From contig WIXG01000107.1 in the NCBI GenBank assembly GCA_009869945.1, positions 153,972-217,971 on the forward strand: DNA of 64,000 nt, in the 5' to 3' direction. Shown here in pieces: positions 1 to 10,239 of this stretch (positions are counted from its first letter, which is position 1; the number at the start of each line of letters is the position of its first letter). The position numbers and the translations under genes are program-made. Source of the stretch: Mesaphorura yosii (lineage: Eukaryota; Arthropoda; Collembola; Poduromorpha; Tullbergiidae). The notes under the pieces were generated by a model, which was not told the DNA's origin, searched no databases, and worked only from the letters and a program-made list of their open reading frames with translations.

Positions 1-1
1 T

Positions 2-2509
2 GAAAAAATACGGAAAACAGGAAGGGTCGAGAAACTGGAGGCACTTCTGCCTCCCCGACTACAAATTGTGTCAAGCCTTCTCACTCTTAATCGTTATTTG
101 TACTTTCCGCAGCTCGTCAACTCCCGGGCGTTGCTGGAAAAGACTCGTGATGAGTTGGCTGTAAAGGAAGACAAGCTCAAGGAGTTGAGCAAGGCAAATG
201 AGGCAGTGAAATCTGAGAATGAAAACCTAATGAAGAATCTGAGTGAGTCAGTTGGGTCGGAAGAAATCGTGAAAACCTTGCAAAATCAAGTGAACGAGTT
301 TAAGTGTCAAATTATTTCCTTGGAGGAAGAAGCGAAAGAGGTACTCTTTGGCGTTCTGTACAACTGTGGGTATGAGGGTGCAAAACGTATAATTTTTCTT
401 ACTCTCCTTTCATTTCACATGACATTCACAGAAATCTAACGAATTGAGGAACATGTTTGACACGTATGAGACTTTGAAGGCGTCAAACGAATCGCTACTA
501 AAGGAAGTCAGCGATACCAAAATTAAGTTTGAGAAAGATTTAGAGCGATCGAGTACGGAACTGGCTGAAGTGAGACAGCAGCTGTCTGTGCGATCTGCGG
601 AGGCCGAGTCACAGCAAAAGGTAATGTTATTAGATTAACAAATGCCTCCAGATGATTCTGAGTCATTTTATTCCAGATTGAGGAGCACCTTGAAGAAGCC
701 CGTCAACAGGTGCAGAAATTAACTGCTGATAATCAATCATTACAAGAGGCTCTCACCAAAACAACTCAGAGGATGGAGGAAGAGACAACCACAAAATCTC
801 ATGAACTAAATGAGCTTAGAAACAAATTATCTGCGCTAGCGGCTGAAGTTCCTTCCAAATCTGAGGTTTTAGAGATAGAATTTGATTCATGTTTTACGCA
901 AGGAGTTACAAGATTTGATTTTCTGTAGCTTGTTCAAGCCCAAACGGACTTACGACAATCACAAGACAATGCAATCCAGCTGGAAGAAAGAGTTAAAGAT
1001 TTGGCAAACGAAAATCAGCAATTAAAATCTCGAAACGAAGATTTGGTTAAGAGAACAAAACAAGCTCTTGCTAACAAAGACGAGAATATGAAGCAGCTCA
1101 AAGCCGAACTCGAAACTCTAAGGGAGAATGGAACAGCATTGGCGAGTGACACAGCCAAAGTATGTAAACTTCACCTAACTTTAGGTGTTTTGGTTTATTA
1201 ACAAGCTAATCTAAATTGTTTGTAGAAAGACAAGGAGTTGGCCAGCTTGTCAGAACAAATTCAATTCCTCCGGTCTCAGAATGAAGAACTTTTGAAAGCG
1301 TTAAACGAGAAAACGTCAAAATTTGAGGCAGAAAAGTCTAAAAACGAGGAAATATTGATGAAGTTAAACAGTGAATACACAAAATCTGAGGGTGAAAGGG
1401 CCAGGTCAGACTCGCTTCTCAAACATCTGGAGTCCGAAAAAGCAAACTACGAACAGGAAAAGTCGAAGCATGATGCGGTATTAAAGGATCTCACCGAAGA
1501 GAAGTCCAAATTTGAAGCCTTGCAATCTGAACATACGGGACAACTTGAGAAATTGAATGAGGAGAAAACAAAACTGGAATTAGAGAACACAGCCTACATT
1601 TCCGAGTTGAAGGAACTTCGGGAAAAACTTGTACAGAGTTCGTCTGATGCCAAAAGTCGAGATGAGGTAGATGTTCCCAAACCTTAGTCACGATGGTTGA
1701 TTAGGTAGATTAGAGTAATTTTTGAATACTCATGCTTATCAACTGTTTCTTTCAGTACGAAGATGAACTGAAACTAGCCCTGGACGAAATCGAGAAGCTT
1801 AACACCGAGAATGATTCACTTCAGAGGAGCCTTACAGACCAAAAGGTCAAGTTTGATTCGGAAACGAGAGCAAACGCCTTTGAGTTAAACGTGCTAAGGG
1901 AAAAGCTGTCCATGTACGAATCGGACGTTCTGTCCAAAGAAGAGGTAAAGTAATTCAGAAACTGTGTTTGACCTTTGGCTTTGAATTTTGATTTAGTATT
2001 TACTATTGGTTTTTAGAATGATGGAAAGCTGAAGGAAGCTGCCGAGGAGCTACATCGACTGAAAGCTGAGAACGACATGCTGTCGAAGTCCTTGAGGGAA
2101 GAAAAAGTGAAGTACCGAAAACAAATGAAGGACCACGCGAGTGCAATAAACGAGCTGAAGGGGAAGATGGTAGAACCAGCGGTAATTCAGTCATCGAATT
2201 CACACCACACGGAGACATCAAATAATTACACCGAAGATGTCAATTTTCAATACATGCGATCGGTTCTGTTCAAGTTCATCACAACGTCAGATCCCCAAGT
2301 GGTAAGAAAAGATGCACAGGTGTGCCACTAATTTGTTTACAACTAGTTTGCTAATGCCACCATGGTTCTTTGATTCTCAGACGAAGCATTTAACCAAAGC
2401 GGTTGCCACTCTACTTCATTTGAACGATGAGGAAGGCCGATTGTTGCAGAAAAGTACTGACAAGAGAATAAAGTCGTGGTTTCCGGTTGGAGGGGAGCAC
2501 CTGAGTTAG
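2..2509 (+). CDS. GOLGA1: GRIP-domain golgin, closest to golgin-97 (5' end outside window)
   Basis: Long coiled-coil tether of the trans-Golgi; the C-terminal GRIP domain of this family is recruited by Arl1-GTP. Exons, all joined in phase 0: 2-67 (uncertain), 113-340, 432-620, 677-865, 929-1159, 1226-1666, 1756-1944, 2017-2301, 2381-2509. The first intron would be only 45 bp and has no stop, so it might be retained. The protein is Glu/Lys/Leu-rich heptad coiled coil up to the last two exons, which encode the GRIP domain: FQYMRSVLFKFI, then LTKAVATLLHLNDEE, then KSWF near the end. The aromatic residue in FQY and the LTKAV..LL.L..EE pattern are family hallmarks, and the ending resembles golgin-97 more than golgin-245 or GCC88, from memory. 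Three exons are exactly 189 nt. Other GRIP golgins remain possible; membership in the family is firm. Confidence 0.85.
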
Positions 2510-2756
2510 CGCCAAGCATTCCGTAGAACCCATCTTCCATAGATGAATGGATTGCCGTATTTATTTTTCTAATTAGGTCGGTAACCAGTAATCTGGAATA
2601 TAGAGCTAGTCGAGTATGCATGCAATTAATTATTGAGTGTAATAATTAGTGCACATTATATACGATTCACAATCATGATGTTACATTCAAAATTTGTATT
2701 TATTTACACTTGTAATGTAAAAATTAATTTTAATTTATTAGTAAAAGAAACGAACT

Positions 2757-2866
2757 GTGAAACCCCAAGGTCGAGTACAAATCATTACTAGAGCTCTCTT
2801 ACCTTAGAACTTAGAGAGGTAAGAAAGCTCTAATAATTCTTTGTACACGACCTTAGTGAAACCCCA
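2757..2866. mobile_element. Short hairpin (MITE-like) insertion with flanking duplication
   Basis: Two 38-nt arms, 2767-2804 and 2817-2854, are imperfect reverse complements (about five mismatches) around a 12-nt loop. Immediately outside lies the same 10-mer, gtgaaacccc, at 2757-2766 and 2856-2865, as expected of a target-site duplication. The element has no coding capacity. It sits between the converging 3' ends of the golgin and SPCS2 genes and would fold into a strong hairpin in either 3' UTR. The superfamily is not identifiable from the ends alone. Confidence 0.7.
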
Positions 2867-2938
2867 TACACCAATCACAAATGATCCCCAACAAAAATAC
2901 GAAATGATTTTATGGTGTCAGCAAAACTTGGATGAACC

Positions 2939-2944
2939 AATAAA
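2939..2944 (+). terminator. Candidate poly(A) signal of the golgin gene
   Basis: An AATAAA hexamer lies about 430 nt downstream of the golgin stop. If used, the golgin 3' UTR would include the hairpin element and end close to the SPCS2 stop at 3009. No closer AATAAA was seen on this strand. Confidence 0.35.
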
Positions 2945-3008
2945 TAGTATTAACCGTACAAACAAAGCCATATCATAATTTCTATTCATCGAGCAGATAT
3001 TTTTCATA

Positions 3009-3878
3009 TCATTTGTCTTTCTTCCCAGAAATTATATTTGAATGCAGCTTAAGGACTTCCGGTTCCAGAAGATCGTTTAATAAATTTCCCTCGGTATCAA
3101 AAAAGTTTGCAACAGACTTCTCAAAAGATGCTTCTCTGATTTGGCCATTTGCTGAATTGACTGAACAGAGTGAGAGCGAGTACATATCGTCAAATCTGGA
3201 ACAGACAGATTGCGTAGAATTCATTATAGCTGCTGTAATAACTACAAATTCATCAATTTAACTGTACAGGTGGTTAGTAATTGGTAAGTTACCTCTTCAT
3301 GTAGGAACTAGCTTCCCAATGTATTTCAGGATCAATTCCAGCTGGATCTTTCTGAGTGGCCATTGCAAATATTCCTTTCTCTTTGTAGGCGGTGTAGAAA
3401 GTTAAAACTCCCATCATCACAAAATATAGGGCCACACAGAGCAAGAGAACTGATCTATAAATAGAAATGTTGGTTTTGGTAAGAGAGCATTTAGCATTAG
3501 AGTGAAAATTGAAATTATAGCCGTACTTGCTAGCAGGAAAAGGATGAAAGTAGTCCCAGATCAATGCAAACATTGCGATTCCAACAGCGACGCTACAAAT
3601 TGCTAATCTGCCATCAACCAGATTGAAGTTTTCATCGTAGTTTAATTTCTTGCATAAGACATCACGAACTGCATCATCCAAGGCATTTTTCACAGCGGAG
3701 CCGTCCCACTTGTTGATTTTAGTTGTCTCCTCAACTTCCTACAGAAGAAATCCGGCATGATTAGTTTCTAGCAATTACGAATTACCGGCACAGCCATGCA
3801 CTCTAATTCTCCGACACTATACGTATTATTCAACCTTACCTTATCATCATTGTCCTTGTCCTTACTTTTACCAGACAT
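3009..3878 (-). CDS. SPCS2: Signal peptidase complex subunit 2
   Basis: Non-catalytic subunit of the ER signal peptidase complex. Exons on the minus strand: 3878-3840, 3738-3527, 3454-3293, 3195-3009, giving 199 aa (vertebrate SPCS2 is about 226). The start [13 protein letters not shown] is the only in-phase ATG before the conserved core. Diagnostic stretches are [29 protein letters not shown], the first membrane segment ending [12 protein letters not shown], the second membrane segment [28 protein letters not shown] and the C-terminal [16 protein letters not shown]. All three introns are short (97, 72 and 101 bp) with GT-AG ends. Extending the ORF through the 72-bp intron at 3455-3526 breaks the family alignment; splicing restores it. 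Identification is secure. Confidence 0.95.
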
Positions 3879-4529
3879 CTTGATCTGTGCCGAAACTTGA
3901 TTTAACTTAGGTGGCAATTAACGAATTAGTTCCAGTTAGCTGATAAATTTACTGAATACTTATGTATAACTGTGCTTGCTGTACCCTACTTTATAGTTTC
4001 CTTATGCTGCTCCTTATGCCAAGTGCCAACTCAGACTTACGAGCTTGAAACGTTGCCTCTCTTTTTCACATAGCATCAAATAACCAATAACGCGAGCTTC
4101 TCTTGAGAAACGTTGTGGCTTGCTTCTCGGGTTTGTGATCCAAATCAAGAACCAGGAAGATACCTTAACCTAACTATTATCTGTTAGAAGTTAGGAGTTG
4201 ACGGCTTATTTATGCAAATTTGCTCTTTCCTGGTTCCCCTCTTTTAGAAAGGCTAACTTGCATAGATAAGCCAGCCGTCCACTCCTTCCAGCTAACTGAC
4301 CAGGCGAGGGGAATCCTTCAAGTATGCATGAGACTGTCATCAAATAGTTCCGCGACGCTTTTTGCGTCTAACTGGACACGTTAATGAATGAACTCCCTCC
4401 TGGCAAGATGCGGGAGCCAGGGCCTTTGGATTCTGATTTAAATCAGTTGTCAATCAGTTTTTGAACAGAGCACACCAAGTCACAAGTCTGTCATTGAAGA
4501 TTTTACTGATTCATTAAACGTGTCTCAGG
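3879..4529. promoter_or_regulatory. Divergent intergenic region between SPCS2 and the basic-protein gene
   Basis: These 651 bp separate two oppositely oriented start codons, so the region probably holds both promoters. It contains an imperfect hairpin at 4183-4296. No long ORF and no clear TATA box or initiator could be assigned by eye. Confidence 0.5.
4183..4296. repeat. Imperfect inverted repeat in a divergent promoter region
   Basis: The arm at 4183-4222 and the reverse complement of 4252-4296 share blocks such as GTTAG, GGAGT.GACGGC and TTAT.TATGCAA, with small gaps. A second short complementary pair, accaggaag near 4150 and ctttcctggt near 4226, overlaps the loop. It could be a decayed hairpin element or a promoter palindrome. 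No clear flanking duplication was found. Confidence 0.5.
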
Positions 4530-5213
4530 ATGTGGCAGCAAACCGAAGACGGAGGAATTGTGAGACATCCCGATGGATACTTGACGCTACACAACACGCC
4601 GTTCGCAGCTCCAGTTGTTTTGGCGGTGTTTTATATGAACCCTTGTTCGGGTAAGTGCGCATTTCTGACTGATAATTGATTTTATTGGCCCTTGTCTCGT
4701 CACTTAACTCAACACCTGTTCTCGTTTGTAGCGTGCCCATTTCAACCAAAGCTCCCAAAGCGGGCTCTGAATCCACTGCCTGAAAATCCATACTATGAGA
4801 AGCGGCGCAAATGTGCAATATTTCGTCGGAAGCAGTTTGTCAAGAAGCGAGAAGATTGGGATCAAAAGTACGAAGAAAGGAAACGGACACGAGAATTAAA
4901 ATGCGAGCTACGAACGCAAATCACCATCACCCAGAATTTGCGTGGTAAAGAAAACATCCGAAAACGAAGGGCCACAACCCCGGCAAACTGCGTTCTTGAA
5001 ACTTGCCCCAAGAGGATGAAGCAGCTCAAGGCGGAAAGAAAGGCGGAGAAAAGATTTCGGAGAAATGAACCGAAACCGCGACGCTTCAATTATACTGGGT
5101 ACAAAAGTACTTCAGAGGCCGAAGATTCACCTCAGTCACAAATCTCGGATGTTTCAGGCCGCAGAAGCCGTTCTCCACTAACGATTGCAAGATATGAGTT
5201 AATTCTGGATTAA
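4530..5213 (+). CDS. Small, highly basic protein of unknown family
   Basis: Two exons, 4530-4650 and 4732-5213, joined in phase 1 give a 200-aa protein. The intron is 81 bp with clean ends (gtaagt and tgtag). The N-terminal 40 residues are neutral and rich in aromatic and small residues. From about residue 60 the chain is dense in Lys, Arg and Glu, with charged clusters such as KRRKCAIFRRKQFVKKRE and KAERKAEKRFRRNEPKPRR, and a Ser-rich tail ending SRSPLTIARYELILD. This suggests a nuclear or nucleic-acid-binding protein and a charged single helix, but I recognise no domain. An AATAAA follows at 5332. That it is a gene is likely, because the spliced frame stays open on both sides of good splice sites; the function is unknown. 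Confidence 0.65.
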
Positions 5214-5331
5214 CATCTCCAACCTGCTGATGTAACGTTTCCTCCCTTTGTTTATTTCTAATAACTGGATTGACGTACAAAATTATACTGCAGAAAATAA
5301 TTATTATGGAATTATTGTTAATTAGGGAGTA

Positions 5332-5337
5332 AATAAA
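5332..5337 (+). terminator. Poly(A) signal for the basic-protein gene
   Basis: AATAAA 119 nt after the stop codon at 5213, in AT-rich sequence typical of a short 3' UTR. Confidence 0.5.
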
Positions 5338-8300
5338 TGATCAATGTAAAGTGAGAGAGTCGGGTCACGTGTAATTCAATTCCTTTTCTCATTTGAAGTT
5401 TACTTTTGTCAGAACTTTGAAATAGTACTTCTCATTAAAATGCAGTTTTGGTTACCGTGAATGATTCATCATGCACGGAACAGAAGACACTTATTGCTAT
5501 CTTTTCTGGCTCTTTGTCCTCTCTCCTTCGTGTGCATTACTTTCTTACACGCAAGAGCGAAACTTCGGGGTTTTATGTTTTGGAGTGTTCAGATTCAGAG
5601 GGATTGGCAATTAACGAAATCTGCAAAGTAGTAAACCTTTTGTATAAGGAACTTTTGAACTTTCCAACAATAGAACACAAAAGTTTTCTTTTCCCTTGCT
5701 CAAAAGATTAGGTTTTAATTGAATGACTACATTTTTGGTCTCTAACTTGTAGCGTCATGTTCAGTAATCTCATCCGGTTTTGGTTGTGCACTGTAATCAA
5801 AATCTAAATTTATCTCGCTATTCACGACCACGACGTGGGAAGTTTGAAATTCGAAGAGCTTGGCAGTTGTACCGGTAATTAAATCTCTGAACCAAATTTC
5901 ATGTTATGTAACTGATAACCTCCATTTTAATTATTTCGAAATATCAGAGGTGAAATTATTTGTAGACATACATAGTCTCACATCTTCTTGAAACTGGGTA
6001 CTGTATTGTAATGACTCCGATTGCTATCTTGTCTTGACTAGGTTGTTGAATATTCGCCGTTGTCTGTCTGGTTAAAATACAGAATTCTGAATTACTCATT
6101 CTATAGTCGCAATAAAAATGATTTATCATTTCAAATGAATACAGGCGTACCGTATTTTATTGCAAGCAGAGATCATGACCAGGTATTTGGAATGCGGGGA
6201 CGACGAGGAGTCGGAGGAGATGATTGCTTTAGGAAGTGGAAATGGGAGTACCACCGCCATCGTGCCTGAAGCTTGATGTGTGGGTAGAAGAATGGATTTA
6301 TGGTTGATTCATATGAAGGAAAATACGACGCTGATAGACTTCGCGAATTCCTTTTACATTGGCCAGTGCTGGCTGTCCGCATGCAATTGCTGAACGAATT
6401 TATGATTCAGCTCCATTGACACTGGACCAGAAATCGTAAACGCATCTCTCATATTATCAATGTTTAGTCCATACTTGTTATTTGAATTAACCATTCCCAA
6501 AGCTGAATTAGAATGCGCTGACTTGACTAATAAGGTGCAGCGTGCAAAATCATTTGCTTCATTGAATATGAAGACGGACAAGCATGAATAAGATGAACTT
6601 GGTTGATGAGACACAAACAGTGCGGTGAGAATTTCAGTCACAGAAAAGAACAAAACGCCTGAAAAAGTCGACATCAAGCCTGGCTTGATTGTAAGCTAAA
6701 ATCAGACTGATTTACATGTCTTTCCTGCGTTCATTATTGTCGAAGAAGACTTGATCGTCACTCGCTGAGGATTGACCGATCTCTTGCGAGCACAATGTAC
6801 AAATTCCGGCTTAAGAGCGCAGAAACTTGCAGTCGTCAGTCGGAGAGGTGGGGATGAAGAAACTTACAAGAACATACATGCAGAAAGAAAAATGTTGGAA
6901 GAATCTTTTGCGCATAAATCGATTTTTCTTGCGTTTGGTTTGCTCGACGCTGGCTGCTTTCTCCAGTGCCCGTGTCTTTCTCATTCGGTTCGTGTTTAAC
7001 GACTAAAGACTAGCGGAGAGACTTGGACGACGGGAGTCGTGGCTGTAGTCTAGACCCATGCATCATGTAACACGGTTTCAGAGTTCTTCTGTGTTGCGTA
7101 CTCGGTCGCCTGGCGCTTTCGTATCATTTCTCCTCCTTTGCGTTTCGCTACTGCTTTCACCCGTAGTGAAGCCCATACAAGCGCAAGTAACAACGTTAAC
7201 TACATTGTGTATGAGTACCCGAATTGCCGAATTAAGTACGTGCATATGCACTCGACGACCAAAGAAATACAAGACAATATAACGAGTAACTGCTGCAGAA
7301 CAGAGCTTTCTTCTCGCATGCTTTCGCTTCTGTCTGCCGTCAGTATACTGCTTCTGCTTCTATTATTGCGCTGGCCATAATACAGACAAGTGGCGGTGGT
7401 GGCAGCAGTAATGGCACTGAGGGAACTTTCTCTCTGTTGTTGGTTCGGCTAAAGTACTGTCGTTTATAACAAACCAAAATTGGGACTTTCTCCTTACGTG
7501 TACGCGGTCTGTGCCTGTGCTTTGTGCAGTAGCAGTGCGAGTAGGAACTTATAATAATATATACATTCCAGAACCTGTGTGCCGTGCCGAGCAGCGTAGT
7601 GCAGTGCAGTAGCGGTCGACTGCGTGCTGTATCGGATGCTAGTTCCTGTGCTACCCACTACACTTTTCTTACTTTCACTCGAGCCTTCTTCATCACCATC
7701 CTCATCATCTTCAACTCGATTTCCATGCACTCTACACTCCAGTAGCATCACTCACGGACCTGAAACACAACTCACGAGTACGTGCATCACCCATGCAGTG
7801 CTGGAACATAAACATCGGCATCGAATGTGTAATTTCCCGTCTTTCTGTCATTGGCGCACTCTGAAAGAATATTAGATTCAAAAAATAGGCAGAACAACAC
7901 GAGTGCAAGTGCGAAGGCAGAATACTCGACGACCACACGACACGCTCCTTGTCGGGCTTAGCAAGAATCTGTCAAATCCCGACTGGAATACTGAATTGCA
8001 ATTTCAACCACCGTACTATTGAATTTGTGTCAAATGACAAAGTGCATGTTGATTGCGAGGCTGGACAATTCACAATTGCTGGGTTGGACAAGCGGTTCGT
8101 AAGCTGAGCTGGCGAGCACAAAACGAGGAGAGTTTCAGTGATATGTGCAAAGGAATTCATTAAGTTCGGTGCGGTGTTCCGACTCAGCCACAGCCACAAG
8201 TGTTTGCGTGATCTGCCTCACAAGACTCGACCAAATTACCAATAATTACATAATAAGAAAAGTATTGGTTGTCGATATTGGTTCGTGTTTTCCTCAAAGA

Positions 8301-10239
8301 ATCAATTATAGGGCGCACACGGGTGCATAATTACGTGTAAATTGCAGTGTGCTTGTTCTAGGACATGCACACTTTGACAGGTGTAGTGTGAAACGCGTAC
8401 GCAGCCTTTAATTTCGTCTATGCACACTGCAACGTGTAAATATGGACTACGGCAACGTTTATGCGCAAGCAGCTGGTTTCTACAAACAAGATTACGTTCG
8501 CCCTTTTAACAAACGGCCATATGAGATTTCTTGCTAATGCAATTAAGTAATGCGCGCAAAAGCAGCACAAATCCGTTCTTAAACCCCCATTGTGTCAAGA
8601 TTTGGAATGTGCTCGTTCGCTAATTAGCGAGAAAGTTCATATTTTTCTTGCATGCGCTCTGCACTCTGGTTCTCCACAGCGGTGCTGGTTAATGGGCTAC
8701 GAACGCAGGCGCTTTCTTTCTCCGGCTCTCTCTTGCGAGCCGACGATTACGATTTCTCTTCTCTTTTCTATTTCCTCTCTGTCTTAGTTTTCATCATCTC
8801 GTTGCGAGATAAGAGTAACGTCTGCATTAGAAGATACACACACAGGACGAAAAGTTGTTCTCTTCACGTTGCTTGCGAGAAGTAAGTTTATTACGCGCAC
8901 GTTGTCGTCTCATCGTGCAAGTGCCAGTGCCAGTGTGTGTGAATGCAGTGCAGTCTCGCCTTCGTCTGGGGTCGTGGCAGGGCATAAAACAAGAGAAAAG
9001 TTTAGCAGTCTATCTTCAAGTCACGGGAGAAAGCAGTCAGCGTCAGAGAGAAGACCCACATGAAAAATGAATATCAAGAGAGATGCTTCGTGCACAAAGA
9101 GCATTAGCAGTCAACCTGGAACAAGATTGAAGAAAGTTCGTTTCGTTAGTTGTCGACGACAAGAGAGAAAGTTTGCATTATTGAGTGACTGTGTTTGATT
9201 CATTAGAGTGTGTGTCGACCGTGCTGTCGGACACGCGGCACAACTTTTCTGGTCATGAATCTATTTCGAATCAAATCTGCATACATTAATTTGTGAGGAA
9301 GAATTCCACTTGGGACGAGGTGCAAGGAATTGATGCCGGACAATTCGAAGTCGTAAATCTGAATTCGAAGAATGAATTGAGTGAAAAGGAGAAAAGGGAC
9401 AACAGATTGGAGCATCTCCCTCGTACGTGCGTGCGTCACGGAAGTGAAAATTATAAAAGTGAGATAAAAGAGCGGCGAAAGCACCGGGCCACAGTGCCGT
9501 GCTGCTTCCTGCGGCTACAATAATAATAAAAAACAATAAAACTCGGAGAAGACGGAGACACGAAAGAAATAAATTGAAGTTTCATATTGTGCAGTCTGTG
9601 CGCGAAAAATAAGAGATCTAAGCGAGACAGGTTTAGTACCACGAATGTGCACATGTGTCTTTTCTTCATTCCTCATCACATTTCTTTCTCCGGACTTGTA
9701 ACGTGTTTGTTGAATTGTTTCCGTGTGTGAAATGTTGAGACAATTTTAGCCGAGGCCGAGTTTCTGCGGTCGCGGTGCAGTGTGCAGTCCGCTGCTGGAG
9801 AGACTGCTCAACGTCAATTCCTTAATAATATCAGCATCCTTATTGTTTCGTTTTACCGTAAATTTCAATTTGAAATGTTATTGTACGTTTCTCTTTGTTT
9901 TGATGGATGAGACAGCTCTTGGTCGTGCTTGTGGTCGCAGGCTCGGCTTTCCCAAATTCCAATTATCAGCGCTTACACATCGGCGGTCGCTAAAACAAAT
10001 GAGGTTCGTACCAGCGACTGCTGCGGTGGATTCCGGACTTCGAATTTTGCAACAAGAGTCAGATTCAACGAACCAGTACAAAATGTGAGGCATCAGTCAA
10101 CTCATGATCAAGTCTTGTGACAAACTTCTCCACACTCCTTCTGTGACTCTTGATTAATGAATATAAATAGCGTAAAATGCGAAAAGAAAATATGAACTTC
10201 TGTTAACAGTGTGAGTGAGTTAAAAGTGGACAGTGTAGC
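5338..10239. other. Gene-free stretch, probable 5' region of the CNG channel gene
   Basis: No open frame here has recognisable homology or a convincing splice structure. Two weak candidates are noted among the findings: a minus-strand ORF at 6354-6677 and a small acidic plus-strand ORF at 6174-6275. From about 7000 the sequence is rich in short GT/GC and purine runs, as in long 5' UTRs or promoters. A good acceptor (ttaacag, ending 10209) lies 30 nt before the channel ATG, so a non-coding first exon upstream is likely but could not be located. Confidence 0.4.

Noticed and set aside
5448..5711. 87-codon plus-strand ORF after the basic-protein gene
   Set aside because: No ATG at its start, no recognisable domain, and it follows a good poly(A) signal.
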